64,000 bases of DNA from Laetiporus sulphureus 93-53 (GCF_001632365.1 NW_024468515.1:496597-560596); one strand, 5' to 3'. Shown: positions 25,515 through 37,908, counted from the first letter of the stretch. Numbers and translations are program-made. The notes: generated by a model from the letters alone, not told the origin.

Positions 25515-25780
25515 CCCGGAGGTCTGAGGAATAGCGACCACCCGGTCTGTCAGGGTTAAGGACTCACACCGTTACATAATCAAGCTCTCATGGAAATCCT
25601 CATTTGGACTTATCCCCGAAAATGAAGAATTCCCGATTATCCCTCCCATCTCTCCGTGCCTGTCCACGCCCGTGTTCGTGTCCACGTCTGCATCTTCACC
25701 GCCGCTACAGCATCTTCCTCCGCTCTGTCTGTCTCCGAGAGAAACGCGCCTACCAGATAACTCAGCTGTAGCGATCGCAG
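25515..25780. promoter_or_regulatory. Putative bidirectional promoter, F-box / J-protein
   Basis: Only 266 bp separate the start codons of the divergently read F-box and J-domain genes. A CT-rich stretch (about 25640-25720) is visible. The regulatory role is inferred from arrangement alone. Confidence 0.4.
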
Positions 25781-27336
25781 ATGGAGAGCAACCGGGATGA
25801 AGCACTAAAGTGTCTCGCGATTGCCCAGCGACGCAGGGACTCTGGCGATCTCGCCGCCGCCCGCCGCTTCTGCCAAAAGTCTCTCGCGCTCTTCTCGACT
25901 ACGGAGGCACTCAAGCTGCTTGAGATCATCGACGCCGAGGCTGCCTCGTCAGAATATACACAGCCCTCATCATCCTCTTCCAGCTCCTCGAGCTCCAGCG
26001 GGCCGGCATTTGCCTCATCCACAGAGACGCACCCCTCTGCGTCGGGCGCACGTCATCGCCACTCTGGAAGCACAGCTCCAAATGGTCCGGGCACAAAGGA
26101 GAACGGAGCCGCGGCAGGCTCTGGGTCAAAGAAGCGGGATTACACGCCGGAGCAGGAACAGGTGGTGAAGCGTGTGCGGGCGTGCAAGGTGACTGAATAT
26201 TATGAGATTCTGTCGCTGAAGCGGGAGTGCGAAGAGACGGAGATCAAGAGAGCATATCGGAAGGTTCGCAGCTTGGTGGCATGGCTGGATGTTAATTGAT
26301 AGGGCAATTTGCTCCGACAGCTAGCATTGTCGCTACATCCCGACAAGAACGGCGCGCCAGGGGCGGATGAAGCATTCAAGAGTGCGTTCTCTTGCTGCTT
26401 CGAACTTGTTCCGTAAATCTCACGGCCTGTTTGCAGTGGTCTCAAAAGCATTCCAAGTTCTTTCAGGTATATATTGCGCCTTGCCCTGTCGTCACTCCTA
26501 ATCCTCGAGTCCTTTAGATCCGCAGAAACGAACAGCACACGATCAACATGGCTCGGATCCAGAATCTCGCTTCAGCGGCATGCCGTCCGCAAGCCGTGGT
26601 CCACCAGGTTTCACGAATACTCCGTTCGCGAGCAGTGGGTTCGAGGGCGAGATATCCCCCGAGGATCTGTTCAACATGTTCTTTGGTGGCGGGATGGGTG
26701 GCGGTCCATTTGGTGGCGGGCCTTTCGGCGGCGGCCGTGGTGAGCATGCTTCAGTCATGTTATGTGCGCTGTTACTAACTTTTTTGAGTGTTCACTACAT
26801 CATTTGGCCCTGGCGGGTTCCGCGCAACGAGGGCCCGCACTAACACGCACCAAGAGCGACAACAAGCTGCGGAACCACGGTCAACATTTATGCAGCTCCT
26901 CCCCCTCATTATCCTATTCCTATTCTCCTTCATCCACATGCTCCCTGATTTGTTCAGCCCTCCAGCCTCACCGGACCCGCGCTTCTCGTTCACGCCATCT
27001 CCGCGGTACAACGTCGAGCGTCAGACGGGCAGGCTCAACGTTAAATACCACGTTAATGCGCAAGAGTTTTCAGGACATTCCATCGGTGCAGAGCTCGCGC
27101 GGAACGGGAACAAGCATGGGCCCGAGCTCAGCAGATTTGAGAAGACGGTAGAGCAGCTATACACGCAGGATTTGTTCTCGCAGTGTCAGCGCGGGGTGGA
27201 GCGGAAGGAGCGGCGACGGGACCAGGAGGTAGGGCTGTTTGGGATCGGAACGAACTGGGAGACGGTGAAGCGGATAGAAGCGGAGCGGGTCGAGAGCTGC
27301 GAGCGGCTGAAGGAAATGGGACTATTGAAGAGCTAA
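25781..27336 (+). CDS. ER membrane J-domain protein, DNAJB12/B14 (Hlj1) type
   Basis: These co-chaperones recruit Hsp70 to the cytosolic face of the ER for membrane-protein quality control. Exons 25781-26263, 26321-26381, 26437-26466, 26518-26739 and 26789-27336 give 447 residues. The N-terminus (NRDEALKCLAIAQRRRDSGD) is the family's TPR-like opening. A poly-Ser linker follows. The J domain (residues ~138-203, TEYYEILSLKRECEE) carries the essential HPD motif (SLHPDKNGAPG). A Gly/Phe-rich region comes next (FFGGGMGGGPFGG). One transmembrane helix is at about 298-318 (MQLLPLIILFLFSFIHMLP), then a conserved luminal domain (FSFTPSPRYNVERQT). The acceptor at 26517 and the 30-nt third exon are fixed by the J-domain sequence. 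Confidence 0.94.
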
Positions 27337-27601
27337 TTGTGCCTCTCTTGGGTTGTGCGGAGGAGGATGTCAGATTGTACAGATACTTTCACATCGGACT
27401 GGCAGGATATACAGCATCATCTTATTCATTTTTATCTACCTAATTCGTCACCGTTGGCCCCCGGTGCTTGTTGTGCTCTCACGCCGCGCTGGAAATACAC
27501 CAAAGTTAATCGGGATAGATGTGTGAATGAATCATGGTTCGATGTACAACGGAAGCGAGAACGCGCGGTCCGAAATCGGGTAAGCTACGATGCATGCACG
27601 T

Positions 27602-27897
27602 CTACTGCTGAGCCTTGGCCCGTTCGAGCTTGAGGTAGAACTCCTCCTGCTTTTGCACTGTTGGGGCACAGAGTGAGCAACACGATGAGACATACGAGAT
27701 ATCACGACGGAGCGGTGGGCATACCGTGCTTGAGGTGCACGCCGTACCTGCGAACGGGAGTGAGGAGACGGTCTGACGCGGAGAAATGACGCGACTTACC
27801 AGAACGCATAGCCCCCGCTGATGCCCATACCGAGGGCGACGGAGAGGTCGAGCCAGAAGCGCTTCCTGAGCTTTCCGGTGATGGGTGCGATGGGCAT
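27602..27897 (-). CDS. Cytochrome c oxidase subunit VIIa/Cox9-like, small inner-membrane protein
   Basis: This is a short nuclear-encoded subunit of respiratory complex IV. Exons 27800-27897, 27725-27747 (23 nt) and 27602-27657 encode 58 residues. The start is [14 protein letters not shown], a basic matrix-side end. A single membrane span follows ([20 protein letters not shown]), then [20 protein letters not shown]. Length and organisation match subunit VIIa/Cox9 of fungi. The identity is by recalled similarity and could be a related small subunit. The gene is divergent from the PP2A gene, with 337 bp between start codons. Confidence 0.82.
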
Positions 27898-28234
27898 GGC
27901 TATTGCGAGGACGAGTTTCGATGAGGAGACGGATGGGGAGCAGGAGAAAGTCGGGAGATGGGCCCAACAGCGCTTTTAGCCACAGACAAACAGGACAAAA
28001 CAGTTCTCGAGTGCCCCAGGCGTGCCCGATCGCCTCGCGGGGCGGAGAACCGGCTGCTGCAACAAGTCCAGTCCTCACAACACGCGCCACACTCGCTCTC
28101 ATCGTCTGCATCGTCCACCGCGACCGTCCGCCCATCGTCGCCGCCGCTATCACTGCCTCTGGTTCACTCGCCCTTCAAATCGCCGCGCAAGTCAGTCGTC
28201 ACATCCAACCTACACCCCACAACCACCGTTCGTC

Positions 28235-29990
28235 ATGGATCTCGACGCGTCTAGCTCAGGCGGATGGCGTTTCGCTCAATGCTTTGGAGACAAGGGGGAC
28301 GTGGAGGACATCACAGAGGGTCGGTCTCTCCTCTGCATCTGTCCCCGCTGTCGCCTTATCGCTCCCCACAGCCGACATCATTTCCACCGTCGAGTTTGAC
28401 TCTACAGGCAACTACCTTGCAACAGGAGACAAGGGCGGCCGTGTCGTTCTCTTCGAGCGCAACGAGATGGTGCGTACTCTGACCTCTTCCGGCCCCGCCC
28501 CGCGCGCTGACGACGTGTCACTGCCTCCCTCACCAGAAAAAAGGCTGTGAATACAAGTTCTACACCGAGTTCCAGTCGCACGAGCCCGAATTCGACTACC
28601 TCAAATCCCTCGAGATCGAGGAGAAGATCAACAAGATCAAGTGGTGCAGACGCCAGAATGCGGCCCATTTCCTCCTCTCTACCAATGGTGTGTTTCGCTG
28701 ATCGGTGCCACAAATCCCTGGCTCACACGTACGCAGACAAAACCATTAAGCTGTGGAAGGTCTTTGAGAAGTCGTTGCGGGTAGTGCACCAGACCAACAT
28801 GCCCGAAGGTGTGCGGACGCTGCCCACACCATTATCGGCGCAGGGCCTGCACCTTCCGCGAATGACGCATCAGGACAACATCATCGCTGCCGTCCCTCGA
28901 AAGGTCTACTCGAACGCTCATGCATACCACATACATTCCATATCCGTCAACTCGGACCAGGAGACATATATTTCCGCCGACGACCTCAGAATCAATCTCT
29001 GGAACCTCAACATCAGTGACAGGAGCTTTAGTGCGTGTTTCGCGCGGCTACGTCCCGATTTGGATGCTCACCCCGATCTTGCAGACATCGTCGATATCAA
29101 GCCCGTCAACATGGAGGAGCTCACTGAGGTCATCACCGCCGCCGAGTTCCATCCGACACATTGCAACTTGTTTATGTACTCCAGCTCAAAAAGCAACATC
29201 AAGCTCGCCGACATGCGCGACTCGGCATTATGTGACCGGTATGCGAAGAGTAAGTGTTTCTCCCGCTTCCCGTTGCCCGCAGTACGACGCAGCCTCACAT
29301 TTGTCGCGCAGTGTTCGAGGAAGAGGAAGATCCAACAAACCGGTCCTTCTTCTCGGAGATCATATCTTCCATCTCGGATGTCAAGTTCAGCCACGACGGC
29401 CGGTACATTCTCTCGCGTGACTACCTATCGCTCAAGATCTGGGACATCAATATGGAGTCGAAGCCCATAAAGACGATTAACATTCACGATCATTTGCGAG
29501 GGAAACTCTGTGATCTGTACGAGAACGACTGCATCTTCGACAAGTTTGAGTGTACATGGGGTGGAGACGATAAGTAAGCATTGTCAACTTACTCGTGCCT
29601 GGACGGTCGTTGTTAACACGTGTGCACGTCGTTTCACAGGCATGTCTTGACGGGCTCGTATCACAATTACTTCCGGATATTCGACGTGGACACTCTCAAC
29701 GACGTCGTGTTGCAGGCGGACAAGTCCGCATTCAAGGCGAAGAAGATTGGTGGGCCGTTGCCGGTAAACAAGCCCGGTGCGAAGAACGGCGTGCGCCCTG
29801 GTGGCCTGCGCGAGAACATGGCGATGGAGACGCTCGACTTCAACAAGAAGATCCTGCACGCGAGCTGGCATCCGAAAGAGAACACCATCGCCGTGCGTAT
29901 ATTTTACGAAAGGATCTTGCGCGACGTCACTAACCAGCGAATGCGCAGATCGCGGCGACGAACAATTTGTTCCTGTACAGCGCCGCATGA
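28235..29990 (+). CDS. CDC55: PP2A regulatory B subunit (B55/PR55, Cdc55-type)
   Basis: This WD40 subunit targets protein phosphatase 2A to mitotic and cytokinetic substrates. Exons 28235-28319, 28372-28469, 28537-28687, 28737-29030, 29085-29249, 29312-29573, 29640-29892 and 29949-29990 give 449 residues, normal for the family. Nearly the whole protein shows B55 signatures: [88 protein letters not shown], and the final [10 protein letters not shown]. The 42-nt last exon supplies that last segment. All joins are in phase. Confidence 0.97.
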
Positions 29991-30721
29991 GTGCGGCGTG
30001 TTTGCGTCCTGCATACCATCGCGTTCATACCACCCGCCCATGCCCGACCTATGCACACGCGTCCATTCCATGCCCCGCCCATCCCACCGACCATGCATCT
30101 TTCATGCATACACGCACGCAACACATATCCATGCCGACCGCGGCAGACTAGGACTGACGCACGAGATACCGATTCACTTTCATCCCAGATGGACATTGAC
30201 TTCACGCCTTCCAGCCGCCCGCTACAACCTCTGCCTACTGCTGTCTGTTTTATACGCGCTACACTAATGCAGTATTCCTTCGCTCTCTCTGCACTCCTTC
30301 CCTGGACCAGCCGGAGCTCCCCGTTCCTGTTCCCACTTCCCTTGGCCCGCTCGTATATATTCCGTGCGCGTTCTTGTTCTTTTGTCCGGTTGACATTGGC
30401 TCTGTTGTCTGCGTTCTGCGTCTGTATCTTATCCATCGCTCGTTACAAGTTGGAGGAGTAGAAGCAAAGAATGTACATCGAAGTGAATAAAAGTTTTCAG
30501 ATTCCTCATGTGGTCGGTTGTGAGCTTTCAGACTCCCTCAGTAGTAAGTGGTGCATCGAATGTGATATTGTTATTATTATATGCGTGCGTCAGAATCTAG
30601 GTACATGCAAGCATGAGAGCTATCGTGGAGAGTGACGGCTAGCATGAATGTTCAGTGCAAGAACCCGCCGTCCCGGACTCAACGATGACCTTCCCCAATC
30701 TAGAACTAAACCGCTTCTCCA
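29991..30721. other. Convergent 3' flanks of the PP2A and MPE1 genes
   Basis: Overlapping open frames exist on both strands, but composition (poly-pyrimidine, CAT/ACG-rich) and lack of domains argue against coding. AATAAA occurs at about 30485 (GTGAATAAAAG) and may be a polyadenylation signal for the PP2A gene. Confidence 0.4.
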
Positions 30722-32799
30722 TCACTCCCAGTACCGCGGAATCTTCGCGTCCTGTTCGCTCCCTCCTACCTCCAAGAAATCCGACGGCCGCTCGCGCTTC
30801 AGGTTCCTCCTCCTGTTGTTCAGCGGCAGGCGCTGGTATGCCGAATCCTGGCTCGCAGGTTGCTGGTTCGGGAACGAGCTCGTCCACGCGCCGGGGTGGA
30901 AGTCCTGCTGGAAGCCCTGCATGTTGTTGAACGGCATCGCTGCTGCAGCCGCTGCGGCAGGCTGGAACGACGCGGCCATCGCGACGACCTGAGCCTGCTG
31001 AAGCTCCATCTGCAGCTGTTGATGCTTCATCTGCGTCTGCCGCCGTACCTGTGGCGGAAGCGACGGGTTATTGAGCATGATTTGGATCTGGGATATTTGC
31101 GCTTGAAGTTGGGGGATCGTTTCGGCTATGATCTGTGACACATCCAGCTCGTTGCCGGGCTGCTGCTCGTAGTACTCCTGATCAAATGCTGCGGCTTCCA
31201 ATGCTTGTTTTTCCTAGAGGGCAAAAGTTCACATTGCTGGAAGCAATGAATAGCAAATGGTGCCTACTTTGTTGGACGGCTCCGGCGTCCCTGTTGACTT
31301 GATCTCCTCCTCGATTTCATGCTTGCTCTTCTCGATCTCTTGGTCGATGTAATCTGCTACCCTCGTCCGCGTGGGCTTGTCCATCATCAGTTTATCGAGT
31401 GATGCAACCTTAGCGCCGCAATTGGGGCAGATGAAGTCGCGCTCAAGCAGATACGTCTGTATGCATTCTTCACAGTAGAGAGTACCACAGCATGGTGTCT
31501 TGACAGCATCACGGTAGAGCTTGTTGTCTATCGGACATACGAGGGATGGATCTATGGGCGTGCGCTCACGAATATCGGCCTCCGTCACACCCTTGTGCTT
31601 CGTCACTTGCTTCTGCCATGATGCGCTAGAGGCTCGATTAGTGAAGTGAATTTGTTGATTTCTAGGCGGACATACACATCGGGCTGCGCTACGACGTAAC
31701 CACCCTCAGGCGTAACCATGACGCCTTGCCCGACCTGACCTACAGGCGTCTCAACTGCTTTCAAGAAGCTGCGAGGAATACCGGTCGTACGCTTGATGCG
31801 AGGTCGATTATCATAGTCACGGTCGTTGTTTGTAGGGCAGTCTTGTATCCAGTGACCTTAGAATGCAATCGTACGGTGAGAAATTCTATGCGCGTATGTC
31901 TGAAGTATTGCAAACCTTTCTGGCCGCAACGGTAGCATACATAGCTGGCAGGTAGCGGGCGGTCCGGCTGGTGATGGTAGTGTTTCCCACCACGACCTCC
32001 TAGTGAGGAACCTCGGAGTGCACTGGGAATGCGGGCGGCACTGTTGATTGCGATATGCAATAAAAACAGCACGGACCACACGAGAAACAAATTCATTAGA
32101 AGAGATTCTACTATAGTGACAGCAATGCCGCATGAGGCAAAACACCGACTGAGACATCTTTTCCTGGGTCTCCTCCCAGTTTGCACTTTGCATTTGGAAC
32201 ATGGCCGCCATGGCTGCAGCTTCGTCTTCATTCGTGACGGCGGTTTTGACGGAAATTGCCTGGAAGAGAATGAGAGTGCACGGGGCAATAGACCAGATGT
32301 TGCAGCATACCTGTGCACTTTTGAGAGTAACGGTGGAAGCATCCTTCTCCACTTTGACATCAAAACGCTTAGAAATATTACCTGTACCCCTATGCCAAGA
32401 CCCGGGAGTGCTGGCGCCTCCAGACGTTCGGGAAGGTACCTCAGATGTCGTTGAAGCATTTCCCGCACTGCTGGTATACATAGCAGCCTTGCCCTTCCCA
32501 GGGCGAGCATATATTCGTTTCACCACCACAGATGAGGAACGGGGTATAAAATAAGAGTCATCCTTGAACTCTACGATGAAAAAGCTAGGGTGAGGACAGA
32601 CTTCATCGTAGTGCTTCGAAATCCTACCTTCTCCGGAAGAGCCATCGAGTACGATGAGATCAAAATCATTGGCTTTTGACATATTGTTTGCTAGAATGAT
32701 CTCTTTCTTGAGGTCGAAGACAGATATGCCGGTACCGTCAAAATTTATCCTCGACTCATCCTTCTGAGCTTTGAACCGGTAGAAAACCGACGATGCCAT
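30722..32799 (-). CDS. MPE1: Cleavage/polyadenylation factor subunit Mpe1/RBBP6
   Basis: Mpe1 is a subunit of the cleavage and polyadenylation factor that makes mRNA 3' ends. Exons 32628-32799, 32311-32570, 32150-32259, 31916-32040, 31676-31856, 31268-31625 and 30722-31213 give 565 residues. Domains in order: an N-terminal DWNN ubiquitin-like domain (SVFYRFKAQKDESRINFDG to IPRSSSVVVKR); a CCHC zinc knuckle (CYRCGQKGHWIQDC, residues ~217-230, split by an intron); an RGD-free linker with RTTGIPRSFLK; a RING/U-box-like finger (VCPIDNKLYRDAVKTPCC, then LYCEECI, then CPNC); and a Gln/Ala-rich tail. All zinc ligands are present. The gene is divergent from the p24 gene, 211 bp apart. Confidence 0.95.
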
Positions 32800-33010
32800 C
32801 GAACAGCCAAGTTATGGGTAAAAGACCACTCTTTATTTCTACGAGGCGGACAAAGGGTAGAAAAGACGACAGCAGGACAATGGCAGATGACGGTTTGAGA
32901 CGAGAAAGAGCAGACCAGGTGCACAGCGATTCATGCTGCTATAAGCGCTGCCTGAGCAATTTTCCCACGGCTGCTACTCGCCACGACCGACGACCACGAC
33001 ACGTCCGTTC
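32800..33010. promoter_or_regulatory. Putative bidirectional promoter, MPE1 / p24
   Basis: The start codons of MPE1 (minus) and the p24 gene (plus) are separated by 211 bp, too little for two independent long promoters. Inference from spacing only; no specific site was identified. Confidence 0.4.
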
Positions 33011-33875
33011 ATGGCCCTCTCCGCCCGTCTGCCTTTGTTTCCGCTCTTTCTGCTGTTCTCGTTGATTGCGTGTGCAAATGCCCTCCATTTCTATCTCGAC
33101 ACAAATGAAAAACGGTGCTTTGTCGAGGAACTTCCTACTGATACAGTCGTAGATGGTATGCATGCTCCTCACCCGTTGATGCTACATGTGTGCATAGTAT
33201 GCTGACGGATCGCATATTGTAGGACACTATAGAGCACTTGAGTGGTCAGAAAAAGAACAAGCATATATCGAGAATCCCGAGCTAGGAATCCTAGTTGAGG
33301 TGGACGTGAGTACTTTGGCCACACTAAGCTATGTACACGTCGTCGTCACTGACGCGCGCTTCTGCTGTTCAGGAACTCGAGACAAGTCATAACGTCGTGA
33401 AGACACGCGGTCCTCCGGAAGGACGGTTCACATTCACGTCGCACGACGCAGGAGACCACGCTATCTGCCTTTCCGCATCCTATCCCTCCTCCGGGTCGTG
33501 GTTTGGCTCAACACACATTCGGTTGTACCTCGACATCGTTGTTGGTGCTACTAAGCCCGACACAGAACATGACCGATCACACATTTCCGAGCTTTCGGCT
33601 AAACTTCGCGATTTGAACCAGAAATTGGAGGATATTCGGAGAGAACAGCAGTATCAGCGCGAGAGAGAGGCGAATTTCCGCGACTTGAGTGAGGCCACAA
33701 ACAGTCGCGCAGTGTGGTATAGCGTAGCGCAAATTGTCGTATTGGTCCTCACTTGTGCGTGGCAATTGAGGCACCTGAGGGTGAGTAATTGCCATCGTCT
33801 GGAGACGTCAGCAACCTGATTAAGTCCTCGCGATGTTTTTTGCAGCGCTTCTTCGAGGATAGAAAAATGCACTGA
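33011..33875 (+). CDS. p24 family cargo receptor (alpha, Erp1/TMED9-like)
   Basis: p24 proteins cycle between ER and Golgi in COPI and COPII vesicles. Exons 33011-33155, 33223-33305, 33373-33780 and 33846-33875 give 221 residues. A signal peptide occupies residues 1-24 (LPLFPLFLLFSLIACANA). The GOLD domain begins LHFYLDTNEKRCFVEELP and contains the two conserved cysteines (KRCF and AICLSA). A coiled coil follows (LRDLNQKLEDIRREQQYQ), then one transmembrane helix and the short cytosolic tail RFFEDRKMH. That tail carries the di-Phe COPII signal but no classical KKXX end. The last exon encodes only this tail. Confidence 0.94.
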
Positions 33876-34099
33876 TGACTGTAATCGCTACGTCTCTATG
33901 GGGCTTGGAGACAAATTCTGCGAGTTGCTTCATAAGCTTGCCAATTCTGGTGATGCTCGACGACACACAACCCCACCGTCACATATTAATTTCGTCAAAT
34001 GGGTAAGATCGCGACATTGATTATGAAAACTCTGCAGCCCAGCAGCTTGGAGGACCCCTGCTAATGGCATCGGCTCTCTGTCTAGCAATATTCGATTCA

Positions 34100-35420
34100 T
34101 CAGAGACGCAATTATGCGACATCCAATCGATGTGGGCATCCTCCAGGAGGCCTGTACGCTCAGTACCTTTGCCATCTGCCAGGATGACCCCATCGCCTCA
34201 TCATCGACAAATTCCGCTACAGCCTCGAGTTTCCGACTTTTTCGAATGTCACCGGAGTTATCAACGACAAGTACCTTCGTAGATTGCGCAATCCCGCGCG
34301 ATTTTGACGTTGATCAGCAGGGTGATTTCATACGTAGGAAGCGATGGTGAGCAACAGCACGGAATAACGTGAAGAAGGATGGATATACGGGAAGACGTGG
34401 AGAAACGATTCCTTCAGGTCCTTGAGTAGGATGTTGCGAAAAATATACCAATTCCACCGCGAAGAGAAATATATTGACTGTAACAACAGTCACTGTAGGG
34501 CATTCTATCTACAATTAGCGACGTCGTGAACACGTCGATTGTCACGCTGGACTAGCCGTTGGACGACCCGATCAAGGATCCGATCGCAACAATTAAGCTA
34601 TGAGCTTGATGTACCATCCGTTTGCTTCACGCCACTTCTTGACTACGCCAAACGATCCATTAGAGGAAAAAAAAAGTTCAAGAACTTGCGACAGGGACAT
34701 ACGAGGGATATCGTAGAAACCGGGATGACTATGTCCGTGAACACGCTTCCAGCAAAGTTATGCCTACGACAGTTCACATTCATGTTTTAGTGGAATGCCG
34801 TTTGATATGGCGTCAAAGGACTCATAAGGCGTGACCGTCTCTTCAACATCAGCGGTCGGCAGGAGCTTGAGCTGTTCGTGCTGCATCAAAGATAGCTCGC
34901 ACTTGCAATGGCTTCACGGTTTTCGATGCCCCTAGCAGTTGCAACCGCCATTCTGGTAAAACTAGTTGCACACGCATGAAGGAGAATGGAACACACGAGA
35001 AGTCGAGGACTACGACACTAGCGAGTGTGTATTGACACACTGATTCAGCTGTTTTAGAGAGCAGCCAGCGCATTGATGATGTTGCTTATTTCACGAACCC
35101 AGTTATGGAGCAGGGTCAGCAGTGACAAGCCCTTTTGAACCATGCCGTATATCAGGACGCCATATACTGGCGAACCAATTGCACTCTACGCGTACAAAAA
35201 CGGCATTTGAGTAAATGGAAGCGATTTCAAGGGAAGCAGACGTTATAAATACCTGCGCTAGAGAATCAGCAATGAGCGTGATCGTGATAATACCGTGAGT
35301 GTGGCGTTATTCTGTTGCGGATCTGAACAATTAGCATCCCCAATAGACCCCAACAAGATATATTCCTAAAAGGCAGAGCAAACCAGAGTTATACTTGTTG
35401 GCTTCGCGTGGTGAAATGCT
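34100..35420 (-). pseudogene. Decayed DUF6534-type membrane protein gene
   Basis: This is a degraded relative of the intact gene at 36232-37908, same strand and same order of blocks. Recognisable pieces are SCWGLLGMLIVQ (about 35330-35370), IYNVCFP followed by an in-frame stop (about 35240), a QLKLLP-like piece (about 34870), GSVFTDIVIPVSTISLV (about 34720) and ITLLINV (about 34300). Stops and frame changes separate the blocks and no ordered splice chain can be built. It is called a pseudogene from those lesions. Exact ends are uncertain. Confidence 0.65.
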
Positions 35421-35659
35421 TGAAGGCCTATTCTAGGTCACGTTCCAAGTCAATAGACCCTGAGGTAATGAGAACATCTGAACAGATAGTATCATTAACG
35501 ACTCTGGTCATTGATTTGGTCCATGTGAAACTCGGAGTGCGGTTGAATGAACTGTCCTGAACTTGGTGTGAGTTGGAGCACGTATCTGCATCTCTATGCG
35601 CTGGACACGAACCTCAGCGACGAGATGAAGACCGATCCAGTGCGCCACGTCGCCTGTAT

Positions 35660-36100
35660 ATTCTCATGTTCGATCAGTTTCTATGCATATAGCGCTCAGC
35701 GTTGTCGACGCAATTGATCGTTGGCCAATTTGAAGTTCAGGTAGTTGGGCGGTCCCTTTTCTTTGGGAGATGATGGTGAGGACTGGGCTGCCAGTGGCCC
35801 GCTGAAACGGGCACGTACCTCGCATAGTGCTAACCATTTGTCCCTCCTTACACTGTGCAGTGATCTTCGGCAAATTCGCCGTGCGTGTGACTGCATTTTC
35901 GTCCTCTCCTTCTCCGATAACTGCGCCATGACGAGCTCCCGGGTCCGCACTGAAACTTCGATCAAAAGCGCATACGAGAAGATGTATTGTAAGAACACGC
36001 GGACAGCATGAAACATAGACCATAGCGCATGGCTCGAGTTGCATCGAGCACTTTACTGTGCAAACACTCTATGACGTAAGGAGGTTGAGCTCCCGTATAT
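35660..36100 (-). other. Possible further DUF6534 relic
   Basis: On the minus strand a piece reading FSYALLIEVSVRTRE resembles the SKLYSNTLLINFNN segment near the C-terminus of the neighbouring intact gene. It is followed by a basic stretch open to about 35696. There is no start, no other matching block and no splice chain. It may be the 3' remnant of a third copy or chance similarity. Confidence 0.3.
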
Positions 36101-36231
36101 GTATATATGTGCATGTTTCGCATACGACTGTTTGGCGTTGTTATGGAACTATGGAAGGGCATAAGCAGACTGGTTAGACGGATTGAACTGGGCGCACATC
36201 GCGGCAGGGTGCAGCATTGCGGGCGGACAAC

Positions 36232-37908
36232 TTAAACAACAGAATGGTTGTGATGGTCCTTGAATTCACTGGAGGTACTGTCTGAAGGAGCGAAGGCCAT
36301 GCCAGCCTTCTGTGAAGTATAGTCAACGATGATATCACGTAGAACATATATGTGGTGGTCTAACCTGTGCATCTCCTGTACATATCTCCTGTGTAACCTC
36401 CACATGGAACGCATTGCTCGGGATGGCGCTGTCGGTGCGCTTTGACTCCGACCCAGATAAAAACGTGTGATTCGCAGCATTGAAAGTAGACATGGAGATA
36501 ACCTCTCCGGACTGCAGCATCCTGGCCCGATTGTTGAAGTTGATAAGCAGGGTGTTCGAATATCTAACAACCGCGGTGAACTTTAATCCTGCATAAGAAT
36601 TAACGACGCACAACTTTGAGAGCATCATCACTCTGGATAGCACGTTAGTATCAATAACAAAGATTGAACGACGGACGCACAGGCACGTGTGGAGGTACGT
36701 TTTCTTGAGTTCTTGGTTGAGACATGGCAACATTGTAGGAAAAGAATGGACCCACCAGCGTCACGTTGAAGACGATCAGGTCTATTGTCGCGATAGTTGC
36801 TGAGGAACGAGTGAGCAATGTCGTCACGAGTCACTGGCAGTGATCGCTTAACAAACCAGTCAAGGAGCCAGTCTCCACGACCAAAATAATGAGTTGATTG
36901 AGCATGGCATCGGAGCGTTTCACACCAGTCTTGGATCGTGACAGCTGTTCGAACAATGGAAATCAGCGGCCTTGACAGGAAGCATGCGGGGTTGACCAAC
37001 GAGGTATGTCATGGAGACAGCAATGACTATATCCGTAAATACACTTCCAACCAGCCATGCCTAATGTTAGTTCTGAATCAGTCGGACGTTCACCTACACT
37101 GGCGCGAAGTAGCTCGCACATCAATATAAGGCGTGGCTTGTCCTTGATCGGCGGCGGCGGGCAATAGTTTCAGCTGCTTGCGATAGATTAATCACAGTTT
37201 AATTTACTTCAGATGACGGACCTTCACACCGCTGGCGATGGCAGCTGACATCTGTGCAAATGCAACCTGGAGAGACTCCATCAAAAATGCACAAGAATCA
37301 ACGGAGTAATGCATACGATAACTATGGCACCAACTAGCAGACGAGCTCTTGACAGCACGTAGATGCGCCACGCAAAAAACATTTGGACTCCCGCTGATAG
37401 CACGCCGCATATGACAGGGACGCTGAACCAGCCATTGTGGAAAGTGGCCAGCGCGTCGATGTTACCATAGCCATATACCCAATTATCAAATGAATCAGCT
37501 GTAAGGAGACCGGTTTGGACTATCTCGCAGGCCAACACGGCGTAGACTGGAATAAACGACGTCTGGCTAGTGTCGAAATGCATAGTGCTGCATGCATACC
37601 AAAGCATTTCATAGTGAGGCGGTCTCGAGGAAAGCAGATATGATAAATGTCTGCATCAGTTAATCAGCTATGCTCATGTTTACATGCGATATTGGGCCGC
37701 CCTTACAGACTTGCACGATGAGCATGCCTAGCAGACCCCAGTTAAAGAACATCCCCAAGATCTAGAGAACAGTCAGTGCTGCATGATACATTGAATTTTG
37801 CGCTGTAGCTTACCAAAGGGCCTGCCCTACAATGGAATCCTGCGTCAGGAAAGTCGTTCAACGGAGAGGCTCTAATAGCACATACAATAAAGTGTCCTTG
37901 GCAGCCAT
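36232..37908 (-). CDS. DUF6534-type multi-helix membrane protein
   Basis: This belongs to a family of seven-helix proteins of unknown function expanded in mushroom-forming fungi. Fourteen exons join in phase: 37886-37908, 37814-37826, 37707-37761, 37600-37650, 37317-37546, 37222-37266, 37120-37176, 37001-37060, 36857-36944, 36756-36799, 36687-36703, 36612-36632, 36365-36563 and 36232-36309, giving 326 residues. Family blocks appear in order: LAGPLILGMFFNWGLLG, VQVYIYHICFPRDR, LLTADSFDNWVYGYGN, VQMFFAWRIYVLSR, YIDAWLVGSVFTDIVIAVS, KTGVKRSDAMLNQLI, MLSKLYSNTLLINFNNR. Exons of 13, 17 and 21 nt make automated models likely to fail. The micro-exon joins are my inference from frame and family sequence. 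Confidence 0.8.
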
